From the NCBI GenBank assembly GCA_965223835.1, contig CBDCXQ010000001.1, forward strand, positions 3,348,001 through 3,412,000: a DNA stretch of 64,000 bases, in the 5' to 3' direction. Below are positions 52,601 to 61,862 of the stretch, piece after piece (within the stretch, counting starts at the first letter, position 1; each line of letters opens with the position of its first letter). Origin of the DNA: CAVYXZ01 sp965223835. GTDB taxonomy: Bacteria; Chloroflexota; Anaerolineae; Aggregatilineales; Phototrophicaceae. The translations under genes were made by a program, and so were the position numbers. A model generated the notes under the pieces. It worked only from the letters and a program-made list of their open reading frames with translations. It was not told the origin of the DNA and ran no database searches.

Positions 52601-53473
52601 ATGGAATACGCGAATTTTGACATATTGGATCAGCATGTGCTGGTCCAATATAGTACAGCTGGCATCCTAAATACACTTGCGCATCCCCTGCGCACTTTTG
52701 CGTTTTCACCTCAGCCATATGCCAAACCTGATCTCATCTTATCTGTTGTCGCACAAACCGAATCCGGTCGTTATGAGATCGGCTGTGAGGGACAACCGAT
52801 TGGCGAGGCAACCAGCCTGGCCCACTGTTTTCGCTTGCTAGAATGGCAACTTGATTTGTTTCTATCACATGTTGTCCGCGACCGATTGCTGTTACATGCT
52901 GGAGCCGTTGCTCAAAATGGTGTGAGTATCATCTTCCCCGGAGTGTCAGGCAGCGGCAAGAGCAGTCTAACGTTAGCCCTGTTGCTGGCAGGCTATGATT
53001 ACTTGTCTGATGAACTCGCCGTCATTGATCCGCATAACACCAACATTTCAGCTTTCCCCAAACCGCTGAGCATTAAGAATCGTGGGCCATTTTCTGCCAT
53101 CGTCGCTGACCATTGGTTTGGGCCAGACTCCGCTGAAATCGACACAGCCCGCCAACAACTACCCAACTATCAGCCAGTATGGTACATTCACCCTGATGAC
53201 CTGCACATTCACATCTGTCAGTCAAGTTTGCCGGTACGCTTCATCGTCTTCCCCACCTACTCACCGGACCATGCTCCCCAGCTTGTTCCACTGAATGCGA
53301 ATGATACATTGCAAAAGCTAGTCGAAAACTCGGTCAACTTTCCCCAATTTGCAGGCAAGAGCCTGAATTTGCTCTCCCGTCTGGTTGCAGGTGCTGCTGG
53401 CTATCAACTCCAATTTAATGATCTGACGACCACTATTCAGCTATTGAACCAGCTCATGACAACGGTTGATTAA
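52601..53473 (+). CDS. HPr-kinase-like protein (RiPP-associated kinase type)
   Basis: 290 residues. Walker A GVSGSGKSSLTLALLLAG lies near residues 112-130, after the strand GVSIIFPG; DYLSDELAVIDPH near 132-144 matches the Walker B-like Asp-Glu segment of HPr kinases. The N-terminal 100 residues do not look like the HprK regulatory domain. Short HPr-kinase-like proteins occur beside RiPP precursors, where some phosphorylate the peptide; Ser/Thr of the neighbour's tail are possible targets. ATG 52601 or GTG 52595 start lies against the preceding stem-loop. Confidence 0.8.
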   Translation: MEYANFDILDQHVLVQYSTAGILNTLAHPLRTFAFSPQPYAKPDLILSVVAQTESGRYEIGCEGQPIGEATSLAHCFRLLEWQLDLFLSHVVRDRLLLHAGAVAQNGVSIIFPGVSGSGKSSLTLALLLAGYDYLSDELAVIDPHNTNISAFPKPLSIKNRGPFSAIVADHWFGPDSAEIDTARQQLPNYQPVWYIHPDDLHIHICQSSLPVRFIVFPTYSPDHAPQLVPLNANDTLQKLVENSVNFPQFAGKSLNLLSRLVAGAAGYQLQFNDLTTTIQLLNQLMTTVD

Positions 53474-53474
53474 C

Positions 53475-54701
53475 GTGCAATCTCAAATACTGGACCATCC
53501 AGCAGATCAAATCGCCATTGACGCTGAAACACGGCAGTTAATTTGCTATTTGGCTGCGCTGGATGCCCAACGTCCATTTCCCGACGTGGCAATCAACTGG
53601 GAAACAGCCCGCGCCGCCCTGGAAAAACATGGTCTGGTGAACATTGCTCATGCCTTCATTGATCGCTTGCCGCATGAATTTCAGCAGCAGATCGCCGAGG
53701 AACATCGAGTCAGTCTCTTTTACAACCGTCTAATGCATCGGCGTACCGCCGCGACCCTGGCGGCATTAAATGCTGCCAAAATCGATCACATGGTCGTTAA
53801 GGGACCCGTGCTGGCCTTCATGATCTACCCCGATCCCACACTGCGACCTTATAAAGACCTTGACATCGTTGTTAGAGAACAAGATTGGGGTCGCGTCCAT
53901 CAGCAACTTATCAAGATGGGGTTTGATCCATTGGGCACCCAGCCTCAACCGCCACCCAAACTCATACCGCAACAGGTTGCATACGAGTCTGAATATCGCC
54001 ATCCCGAAACGCGTCTCCTGGTCGAAGTTCACTATGACGATATTTTGAACGCTGGTCTCAAATCACGCGATGTGGCTGGCTTCTGGCAACGTTCAGTTGA
54101 ATGCGAGATTGGGGGCGTGACAGCCAGAACTATGGCCCTTTCAGACCAATTATTGCACCTGTGCGCCCACGCACATCATCATGCCTATGCTGAGATGAAA
54201 TGGCTAACTGACATTGGGCTTATTTTGAGCGTCCAGGCGGCTGATCTCGACTGGGACCAGTTTATTCGAACAACATGGGTAGAAGAAGCGCAGGTGAGCG
54301 CCTACTACTCCCTACTGCTAGTCGGAAAAATGCTCGACATTCACGCCCCAGCATGGGTGATGGACGCTATCCAACCCGATGCATTCCGCCGCTTCTGGCA
54401 CGAGCAATATCTGCCCACCTTGCAAATTATGTCTTTGCAGCCTATGCCAACAACGCTTCTTAGCTTTTACTTTTTGCCACTCTTGACACGCATGTTACCT
54501 AATCTTCTGGTAATGGGCCGCCGTCCAGAAAAATTGTATTATCTGCTGCGGCTGTTAACCCCACCGCCTGCATGGCTGCGCCACTATTATGATCTTGCCC
54601 CAAAGGAGAGTCTGCTGGTTCACTATCTGCTACATCCTGCCAAGCTATTCTACCATTATGCGGCTGAAATATGGAACCACCTCTTCCGACGACCCGCCTG
54701 A
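53475..54701 (+). CDS. NTP_transf_5-type nucleotidyltransferase
   Basis: 408 residues. The family core is seen near residues 110-140: DHMVVKGPVLAFMIYPDPTL then RPYKDLDIVV, whose Asp-Leu-Asp pair would hold metal. The HRHPETRLLVEVHYD-like stretch near 180 (third acidic residue in EVHYD) and a helical C-terminal domain follow. Proteins of this group are found in lasso peptide and surface-glycan loci and are thought to transfer nucleotidyl groups. GTG 53475 is one base after the kinase stop; TTG 53466 overlaps it and is also possible. Last gene of the cassette. Confidence 0.78.
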   Translation: MQSQILDHPADQIAIDAETRQLICYLAALDAQRPFPDVAINWETARAALEKHGLVNIAHAFIDRLPHEFQQQIAEEHRVSLFYNRLMHRRTAATLAALNAAKIDHMVVKGPVLAFMIYPDPTLRPYKDLDIVVREQDWGRVHQQLIKMGFDPLGTQPQPPPKLIPQQVAYESEYRHPETRLLVEVHYDDILNAGLKSRDVAGFWQRSVECEIGGVTARTMALSDQLLHLCAHAHHHAYAEMKWLTDIGLILSVQAADLDWDQFIRTTWVEEAQVSAYYSLLLVGKMLDIHAPAWVMDAIQPDAFRRFWHEQYLPTLQIMSLQPMPTTLLSFYFLPLLTRMLPNLLVMGRRPEKLYYLLRLLTPPPAWLRHYYDLAPKESLLVHYLLHPAKLFYHYAAEIWNHLFRRPA

Positions 54702-54704
54702 AAA

Positions 54705-57197
54705 TCAGCGTCGCCAGGGCATCACCAACTGTTGCAACCAGCGTCTGAGAATGCTACCCCGTGTATCTACCCAGGCATCGTCCGCCGCTTCAGCCTGGCG
54801 ACCGACTTCAACCGGGTGCTGGTTATCACGCCCATAGCGATTCACTGTATAGAGTTCGGTGATTGCCGTTACGGGCGGTTTGACAACTGGCAAATCACGC
54901 ACAATACGCTGCTGCCGCTCCGCCGGAGTTTGATCTGTAGACAACTGGATCCCAATCAACGCGATGTAGCGTTCGAGCCGAGCATAGGCACGTACAACTG
55001 GATTCAACCCGCGCATCCCGCGCCATTCCCACCACCACCAGGTAAACAACAAGACCAGTGCCAGGATGAGCAACACCATCAACACCGCCAGCACCATCCC
55101 TAACAACGGCAACAAGAATGAAAGGAAACCATCATCTTGAGGCGGCGGTTCTAGCGGCGGGGGTTGTGTCGGCACAATAATTGGCGTCGCAGTAGCGGTA
55201 GCCGTCGGCGATGGCGTTGACGTCAAAGTCGGCAGTTCACGCCCTTCACTCTGCGCCGGTGGAATCACTGCCTGGTCAGTCGTGGGCGTCGCTGTTGGTG
55301 TTGGCGTATGACTTGGCGTTAGGCTGGCCTGAGGTGTCGCGGTTGGCACCTGCACAATTGGCGTGTCATCGACTCGATTAAGGGGGGCCTGGGCTGCAGT
55401 TGGTTCAAATTCAACCCAGCCATAACCTGGAAAATAAACCTCAACCCATGTATGGGCATCACGCTCCTGCACGACATATTGTTGTAAATCAGGATCCCAT
55501 GTGCCTTGCGCAAATCCTGCTGCCATCCGGGATGGAATCCCCAGAATGCGCAACAACATAATCATTGATGAAGCATAATAATTGCAATAGCCCTGTTGCA
55601 GGTCAAACAGTACCCAATCAACTGGGTCTTGTCCCACTGGCGGTTGCGGAATAAGCTCGTTATAGGTAATTCGCTGCCGCAGATGACCCTCAATGGCTTT
55701 CGCCTGGTCATAGATGGTCGTCGCACCAGCCTCCTGCACAATCGAACGCGCGAGGTCATAGGTTCGCGGTGTGACCGAAGGCGATACATACAGATACAGG
55801 TCTCGCACCCATTGCGGATGCTGGTCATCGGCGGTACGTAATTGGCTGGCAGTTGCGTTCGACATCAGGCTGGTTACGCGATATTGCTCCCCTCGCTGCA
55901 AAACCTGGGTTGGACGCACCACTGAGATGTTCATCGACTTAATATTCTGGTCGCCACTTTCCGGGTTAATAAAACGATCATCCTGGCCGATATAGCGCAA
56001 ATCGCTCCGCGTTGGCAAATCAACTGTGAGCACTTGCGGCGCAGCATAAATCAGTCGTGAGGCCCGCAATGCCATCGTAAAGGTCTGTTCAACTGGCACA
56101 TGGGCATCTGGCAAATAAATGTCGTGCTTTACTTCCAGCGGTGCCTGTGGGTCGGTGAGCCGGGTATCTGCTGCCGGCAACCAGCGACCAGCCTCATACG
56201 TATCAAAGACACGTGACCGCCAGTAATAGCGGCGGCCCGGTGGCGCAGCGACCAGCATGACGTTCTGCTCCCCAAGCTGGATGGCACCACCCAATTCTAA
56301 CGAGTCACTGCCATAATAATCCGCAGTAGTCGGCCCTTGAACATCACCGGACGCAAACAACCGATTCCAGAATTCGCTCATTTGTGTCAGCGGCTCGGCA
56401 GCCAGAAACTCTTGAAAGCGATTAAGTCGTTCTTGCAAATCAGATGATGGAATCACCCAGGCAATCAACAGTGTCAGCAGCGCGAAAATCGCCCCCATCC
56501 GGTAAAACTGTTGGCGCAGGCGGCGCGGCACTCGTAATCCGTTGACATACCAGTCCCATTCGCGGGCATCCAGATTGGAGCGCACAACCAACAACAACGC
56601 CATAAACAGAAAAACGATCAAATAGCGATCAAGATTATTGGGGCCAGAATAATAAACACTGTTCGTAACCAGAATCAGGCCCGGCGGCAGCAGCGCCCGC
56701 CATACCCGGTCAATCCGAAACACGTGCCACGCAGCACTATAACCCAGGAACCACAGCAGCGTTGCCACCAGCATCGTAAAAACCAGTTCATCTTGATTGA
56801 TTCCTCCGGTGGTGGCATCATACAACCAGTTCAAGCTGCGCATGAAAACGCTGTTTATCCCGGCTAATAGATTGCCCGGCTCGTTCAAGGAGGCAAAAAA
56901 CAACACAAATGCGCCACCATAAATGCCGCTCATCAAGAGCGCCAGCAGTTCGTTATAGTGGCTTCGGGCCAGCAGGAACCCAAACAGCACGCTCAAGGCC
57001 AGCACTGGAAGAACGGTCCCCCCGGCCAGCGGCCAGCCTGCCTCTTGTAGAGCGAGTACCGGCATCAACAGCAACGTAAATACCACGAGCTGCCCAGCCA
57101 CATCGCCAAGCGTGAACAGGCTACGCAACGATTTGCCGAAGCGACCTAACCGATGGACTAGTGAGAAGGGGCGACGCTGTCTGACCTGGGTTACCAT
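54705..57197 (-). CDS. TgpA-like membrane transglutaminase
   Basis: 830 residues. Six or so N-terminal membrane helices (about residues 25-255) precede an extracytoplasmic transglutaminase-like domain: QQGYCNYYASSMIMLLR with the nucleophilic Cys near residue 535, ERDAHTWVEVYFPGYGW with the His near 580, and FEPTAAQAP completing the Cys-His-Asp-type core. A Pro/Thr/Ala-rich linker (about 615-680), one more membrane helix near 700 and a cytoplasmic DUF4129-like tail follow. TgpA proteins are thought to act on cell-envelope proteins. It is convergent with the peptide cassette, with a three-base gap. GTG 57203 is an alternative start. Confidence 0.9.
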   Translation of the reverse strand: MVTQVRQRRPFSLVHRLGRFGKSLRSLFTLGDVAGQLVVFTLLLMPVLALQEAGWPLAGGTVLPVLALSVLFGFLLARSHYNELLALLMSGIYGGAFVLFFASLNEPGNLLAGINSVFMRSLNWLYDATTGGINQDELVFTMLVATLLWFLGYSAAWHVFRIDRVWRALLPPGLILVTNSVYYSGPNNLDRYLIVFLFMALLLVVRSNLDAREWDWYVNGLRVPRRLRQQFYRMGAIFALLTLLIAWVIPSSDLQERLNRFQEFLAAEPLTQMSEFWNRLFASGDVQGPTTADYYGSDSLELGGAIQLGEQNVMLVAAPPGRRYYWRSRVFDTYEAGRWLPAADTRLTDPQAPLEVKHDIYLPDAHVPVEQTFTMALRASRLIYAAPQVLTVDLPTRSDLRYIGQDDRFINPESGDQNIKSMNISVVRPTQVLQRGEQYRVTSLMSNATASQLRTADDQHPQWVRDLYLYVSPSVTPRTYDLARSIVQEAGATTIYDQAKAIEGHLRQRITYNELIPQPPVGQDPVDWVLFDLQQGYCNYYASSMIMLLRILGIPSRMAAGFAQGTWDPDLQQYVVQERDAHTWVEVYFPGYGWVEFEPTAAQAPLNRVDDTPIVQVPTATPQASLTPSHTPTPTATPTTDQAVIPPAQSEGRELPTLTSTPSPTATATATPIIVPTQPPPLEPPPQDDGFLSFLLPLLGMVLAVLMVLLILALVLLFTWWWWEWRGMRGLNPVVRAYARLERYIALIGIQLSTDQTPAERQQRIVRDLPVVKPPVTAITELYTVNRYGRDNQHPVEVGRQAEAADDAWVDTRGSILRRWLQQLVMPWRR

Positions 57198-57407
57198 AAC
57201 CACAAATGCCTGCCACTTTTACAACAAATCGGGGATAGACAGCATTCTATCCCCAGAATTTCATTTTAATGCCATCAATCACCAATCACAACTTGCGATT
57301 ACCCTCTGGTTCACATTCTCACCATTCACCAAGAAATTTTTAAGTTTTAGCCAACACGAATACAATTATGCTGGTAAGATGGACCCCCTATTATCAGAGG
57401 AGTTTTT

Positions 57408-59768
57408 ATGTTTGTTCGACTTTTATTGATCGCGCTGCTACTCGGCAGTGTACCGGTCATAGCTCAGGACGATTTGCCATCCGCAGAAATCGTCAATGAT
57501 GAAGGTGGCACTGAAGTCATTCGCGGCGAAGTCGCTTATACCAACGCCTTCTTTACGGCAGGTGTCGCCGAACCGCTCGTCATTCTCGAAGATCAAGCTG
57601 GTTTTGTGGACCGGGATCGTGGCTTCGTGTTACCGCCTGAATCCCAGGTTCTGGGGCAAATCACGTCGGATTTTTTCACCTCGCCCTTTACCTACACGTT
57701 GCAACTGCCCTTCGAACCGCAGGGTACACTACGCGACGTTGATAACGATGGTGAAACAGACACCGGTGTCCAGATTTTCGGCATTGCCTACTGGACCAAT
57801 ATTTGGGGACCATCATTCCTGGAAGAACGTGATCTGGGTGGCGGTGGTTGGTCAACGGCTTACGCCTCGATGCGCACCAGCACCCGTTCCGAAACCCAGA
57901 ACGAAGTTGTTGGTGGCAAATATCTGATTTATGCGCCCGATGACCAGCAGGGTTTCCCCAACAGCTTTGGCGCTGATGGTTTGCTGTTCACTGAGGACGA
58001 CACAACCGTTAGCATCCCCGCCGGTTACACCATTGTCGATATGGATACGGACCCCTTCACCTTTGACCGTTCGCAGGAAGTCACGGTAGACCTTATCGAA
58101 GGCGAAGGTTCGGAAGCAGATGATTTCTCAGAATTGAGTTATACCGAAGCATTCGACGGCATGGTCGAGAAATTCCGCAATGAATATGCTTTCACGGCAT
58201 ATAAAGGAATTGATTGGGACGCCAAGATCGCCGAATTCCGGCCCCGGTTTGAAGACGCCGATGCTAATGGTGACGTGGAAATCTATGAGTTTGCCCTGCG
58301 TGATTTCTTGTGGTCTATTCCTGATGGGCACGTGAGTATGCCTTTCACAGACATCACTTTCAGTCGTTTCCAGGAAGAGACCGCCGGCGGCATCGGCATC
58401 GCCATTCGTGAACTGGATGATGGTCGCACCATTGTGAATTTCCTGACCGAAGGCGGCCCGGCAGCCGAAGCTGGAATCGAAATGCGTGCTGAGATTCTGG
58501 AACTAAACGGCCAGCCGGTGGGTGATGTAATTAACGAAACCATTCCCTGGTCTTCTCCTTTCAGTACCAACGACTTTAAACGCCTGCAACAACTGCGCTA
58601 TGCTCTGCGCTTCCTGCTTGATACCGAAGTTGAAGTGACATACCAGAATCCGGGTGACAGCGAACCAACGACTGTTACGCTGACCGCAGTCCCGGAACCG
58701 GCCAGTTTCAGCTTCTCATCATTCAATCGTGGTTTGACCGGTTTTGAACTTCCGGTCGAATATGAACCGATTGACGGCACCAATTATGCATTGGTCCGCA
58801 TCACTGACTTCCTCGATAACGAACGCCTGACCATTGACCTGTGGGAACGCATGATTACCACCATTCAGAACCAGGGCATCGAAGGCATCATCATCGACAT
58901 GCGCAACAATGGTGGTGGGAACGGTTGGCTGGCGTTACAAATGGCGGCCTACTTCTTCGATGAACCGCTCGTCGTCGGCAATACCGGGTACTATGATGAA
59001 GATACCGATGATTTCTTCTTTGACCCCAACACGGCTCGAAATTTCATCCTGCCACCGGAAGAGCAGCGTTACGGCGGACCCGTCGCAGTATTGATTAGCC
59101 CCAATTGCGCCAGTGCCTGTGAATTCTTTAGTCACTACATGACAGTTGAAGACCGTGCGGCAATTGTGGGACATTACACCAGTGCCGGTCTGGGTGGCAG
59201 TGTCGAACGTTTCTTTATGCCAAACGGCATCGCCCCACAATTGACGATTGGCCGAGCGGTCAATGGCGAAGGTGAGATTCACCTGGAAGGTATCGGCGTT
59301 GTGCCTACTGTGCGGGTACCCGTGACCGAAGAAACGCTCTTTAGCGAAGGCGATACGATATTGGATGCCGCCATTGCCCACCTTGATGATGTGCTGTCCT
59401 ATGACATCCTGGCAAGCGGCACGCTGCAAATCGGTGATGTGGTCACGGCCAGCATCCGCCCGCAGGCCCGCTTACAATACACCCTCACGCTCCCTGCCGA
59501 CACGTTTACGAGCATCTTTGTAGAAGCGGATGGCACGATCGACCCGGTCCTGAATCTATATGACGAAACCGGCGAAGTGCTGCTGCTCAGCAATGACGAC
59601 ATGGCGGATGATACGCTCAACGCTGCCCTGGAAGAGTTGGAAAACACTGATGAGGACTTTACTATTGTCATTGAAGTCGCCACGGTAGGCGATCAAGATG
59701 AGGGCACCTTTACGCTCCGAATCGTGGATGTCACCGCCGAAATGGCGGCGGCAGAAGCTGATGCTTAA
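57408..59768 (+). CDS. Secreted S41-family protease with EF-hand-like and PPC segments
   Basis: 786 residues with signal peptide (MFVRLLLIALLLGSVPVIAQ). Residues 25-215 form a domain with a calcium-type loop DVDNDGETDTG; a second such loop, DADANGDVEIYEF, is near 285. A PDZ domain spans about 325-405 (GGIGIAIRELDDG, GGPAAEAGIEM). The tail-protease core has IIIDMRNNGGGNGWLA near 490 and SPNCASACEFFSHYM near 565, with the nucleophilic Ser in the CASACE motif. A C-terminal PPC domain (LDPVLNLYDETGE-like strand) ends the chain. AGAGGAG precedes the ATG. Exported calcium-dependent protease is likely. Confidence 0.88.
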   Translation: MFVRLLLIALLLGSVPVIAQDDLPSAEIVNDEGGTEVIRGEVAYTNAFFTAGVAEPLVILEDQAGFVDRDRGFVLPPESQVLGQITSDFFTSPFTYTLQLPFEPQGTLRDVDNDGETDTGVQIFGIAYWTNIWGPSFLEERDLGGGGWSTAYASMRTSTRSETQNEVVGGKYLIYAPDDQQGFPNSFGADGLLFTEDDTTVSIPAGYTIVDMDTDPFTFDRSQEVTVDLIEGEGSEADDFSELSYTEAFDGMVEKFRNEYAFTAYKGIDWDAKIAEFRPRFEDADANGDVEIYEFALRDFLWSIPDGHVSMPFTDITFSRFQEETAGGIGIAIRELDDGRTIVNFLTEGGPAAEAGIEMRAEILELNGQPVGDVINETIPWSSPFSTNDFKRLQQLRYALRFLLDTEVEVTYQNPGDSEPTTVTLTAVPEPASFSFSSFNRGLTGFELPVEYEPIDGTNYALVRITDFLDNERLTIDLWERMITTIQNQGIEGIIIDMRNNGGGNGWLALQMAAYFFDEPLVVGNTGYYDEDTDDFFFDPNTARNFILPPEEQRYGGPVAVLISPNCASACEFFSHYMTVEDRAAIVGHYTSAGLGGSVERFFMPNGIAPQLTIGRAVNGEGEIHLEGIGVVPTVRVPVTEETLFSEGDTILDAAIAHLDDVLSYDILASGTLQIGDVVTASIRPQARLQYTLTLPADTFTSIFVEADGTIDPVLNLYDETGEVLLLSNDDMADDTLNAALEELENTDEDFTIVIEVATVGDQDEGTFTLRIVDVTAEMAAAEADA

Positions 59769-59784
59769 ATCATAGGATAATATC

Positions 59785-59813
59785 GTAGGAGCGACTCGGC
59801 GAGTCGCTCCTAC
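59785..59813. repeat. Strong intergenic palindrome, possible bidirectional terminator
   Basis: GTAGGAGCGACTC and GAGTCGCTCCTAC form a perfect 13-base stem around GGC, between convergent genes. There is no T tract. The GC-rich palindrome resembles dispersed intergenic repeats rather than a classical terminator. Confidence 0.6.
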
Positions 59814-59828
59814 CCAGGTAGAACCAGG

Positions 59829-60815
59829 TCATTTATCCATCGGGTAAGTCAGGCCCCATTGTGCCCGAATCTCATCCATTGTTTCCATGATCTCCAGCGT
59901 CTCATCCAGCGACATCACATCGCTTTCCAACAGCCTAGCCCGCAGGCAGCGCGCAACTTCTGCCGCTTCGTAATTGTAGCCATTGCCCACTATCGGCATG
60001 TGGATCTCGGTGGTTTCCTTGCCAAAAATCTCAACTGTCATGCGCTGTGGCACCCACCACGGTGAATGCACCGTGATGCGGCCCTCAGTCCCGTTGATGA
60101 TAGCAATGTGGGGCGTACTGGTGCGAATCGCGGTCGTGAGAACGCCAAGCGCTCCCCCCGGATAACCCAGAATCATGGCTGAATTCTCATCAACGCCGGT
60201 TTCGCCCAGGTGCGCCATACCGGTAACACGCTCGGCGGTCCCGAAAATCATGGACGACAATGACAGCGGATAAATGCCGACATCCAACAACGCGCCGCCA
60301 CCCAATTCTTTAGCAAACGTTCGGCCCTGCGGATTCACACGGGCGCGATACCCAAAATCAGCCGTCAGCATACGCGGTTCACCGATTACACCGTCCGCCA
60401 GCAATTCACGCAGTCGCACCATAATCGGAATATAGCGTGTCCACATGGCTTCCATCAGGAAGATTTGTCGATCACGGGCAAAATCAATGACCTCACTCGC
60501 TTCCCGCGCGTTCATCGTAAATGGCTTCTCGGTCAGCACCGCCTTGCCCGCCTCCAGGCATAGCAAACTATTAGGTTTATGGAACGGGTGGGGCGTACTG
60601 ATATAGACGGCATCGACTTCAGGATCAGCCGCCAATGCCGCATACGATGGGTGGCGTCGTGGCACATTAAACTGGTCGCCAAATACATCAGCGGTGGCCT
60701 GATTGCGCGACCCCACCGCCACCAGTTCTGCATCTGGCAGGGCCGTTAGACCAGTTGCGAATTTTTTGGCAATGTTGCCGGTTCCAATAATGCCCCAACG
60801 AATTGTTTCGTACAT
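59829..60815 (-). CDS. Gfo/Idh/MocA-family oxidoreductase
   Basis: 328 residues. N-terminal Rossmann fold WGIIGTGNIAKKFATGL; the conserved EKPFTMNAREA motif near residue 96, whose Lys is catalytic in this family; then GGGALLDVGIYPLS near 175 with the Asp-x3-(Tyr/His) region. Such enzymes oxidise or reduce sugars, inositol or related polyols with NAD(P). The ATG has AGGAGG upstream. The AEC transporter and hydrolase genes upstream and uxuA further on suggest carbohydrate catabolism. Substrate unknown. Confidence 0.9.
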   Translation of the reverse strand: MYETIRWGIIGTGNIAKKFATGLTALPDAELVAVGSRNQATADVFGDQFNVPRRHPSYAALAADPEVDAVYISTPHPFHKPNSLLCLEAGKAVLTEKPFTMNAREASEVIDFARDRQIFLMEAMWTRYIPIMVRLRELLADGVIGEPRMLTADFGYRARVNPQGRTFAKELGGGALLDVGIYPLSLSSMIFGTAERVTGMAHLGETGVDENSAMILGYPGGALGVLTTAIRTSTPHIAIINGTEGRITVHSPWWVPQRMTVEIFGKETTEIHMPIVGNGYNYEAAEVARCLRARLLESDVMSLDETLEIMETMDEIRAQWGLTYPMDK

Positions 60816-60885
60816 GTTCCCTCCTGGAATTTAGAGAAAGATTTCGCAGATCAGCTTTACTTCACACCATCTTCTGTCGAACCCA

Positions 60886-61812
60886 TTACACAACCGCTAC
60901 CGCCATAATCACGCTCAGCGTAAACAGGCTGGCAATGGTCGTGATAAAAATGACGCTCGTCGTAAACTGGGCGTCACTGCCGAATTCGGTCGCCAACAAC
61001 GTGGCATAAACAGCAGTTGGTGTACTGAGTTGCACGAGTAAAACACCACGCGTGAACCCCGTTATACCCAGTAACGCTGTCAACGCCAGAATGATAAACG
61101 GTGCCACCAACAATCGCGTGACCGAGGCGAGCGTTATGGTCCCGATCACCGGTTGCAGATTACCGCGTATCGAAATACGTGCCAGTTGCACGCCTAACAG
61201 GACGATAAACAACGGGACGGCAGCCTGCCCCATCAGTTCAACTGAACGCGCAATGGGAAGCGGTAGCGTTACAGCACCAAAATTGACCCAAAAGCCCAAT
61301 ACCGCTGCGTAAACCATCGGCACACTAAACACATTCTTAATGCCTTGCAAAACCGACGCTGTCCCACTGGACGCGATATAAATGCCCAGCGTATTCGCCA
61401 TCAGCGAGGTCATCACAAACACCAGTACCGCAATCTGTACCCCGGCATCACCAAACGCAAAGTCCACAAACGAGATACCATAGTTGCCGCTGTTCGCCAA
61501 CACGACACTCAGAATAAACGCACTTTGGATTTCGGGCGCAATTGACGGGCGCACCGCGATCAGCAAACGAGCGATCAGCATCGTAATCAGATACAGGGCC
61601 ACGACCAGCACAAACATCTGACCGATTTCCGTGGGCTGCAAGGTGGAATTGGCGATACTGTGAAAAACCAGTGCCGGAGAAAAGACGTAAATCCCCAGCC
61701 GTGATAGGGTACGTGGATCGGGCTGAAACCGGCGACCAAACCAAAAACCCAGACCAGCGGCGATAAAAATAGGCAGGATGACGTCATAGGCGATTTGCAG
61801 CGCAGCGGGCAT
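60886..61812 (-). CDS. AEC-family (auxin efflux carrier type) transporter
   Basis: 308 residues with about ten hydrophobic helices. Typical AEC features: ILPIFIAAGLGFWFGRRF at the N terminus, ANSGNYGISFVDFAFGD near residue 107 (N-x-G motif), and a mid-chain AVPLFIVLLGVQLAR near 195. These carry organic acids or small aromatics across the cytoplasmic membrane. It lies 70 bases upstream of the Gfo/Idh/MocA gene on the same strand, so transport of its substrate is possible. Confidence 0.85.
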   Translation of the reverse strand: MPAALQIAYDVILPIFIAAGLGFWFGRRFQPDPRTLSRLGIYVFSPALVFHSIANSTLQPTEIGQMFVLVVALYLITMLIARLLIAVRPSIAPEIQSAFILSVVLANSGNYGISFVDFAFGDAGVQIAVLVFVMTSLMANTLGIYIASSGTASVLQGIKNVFSVPMVYAAVLGFWVNFGAVTLPLPIARSVELMGQAAVPLFIVLLGVQLARISIRGNLQPVIGTITLASVTRLLVAPFIILALTALLGITGFTRGVLLVQLSTPTAVYATLLATEFGSDAQFTTSVIFITTIASLFTLSVIMAVAVV

Positions 61813-61862
61813 GCGGTGTCCGTTTCAACCAGGATGCAAACAGGCTGAGTATAACGGATGGC

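Noticed and set aside
52601..53473. HPr kinase/phosphorylase of carbon catabolite control
   Set aside because: The N-terminal HprK regulatory domain is not apparent, no HPr or PTS genes are near, and the context is a PqqD and peptide gene.
52015..54701. Lasso peptide gene cluster
   Set aside because: No B2 protease or asparagine-synthetase-like cyclase within the window, and the precursor has a Tat-like signal; only the accessory families match.
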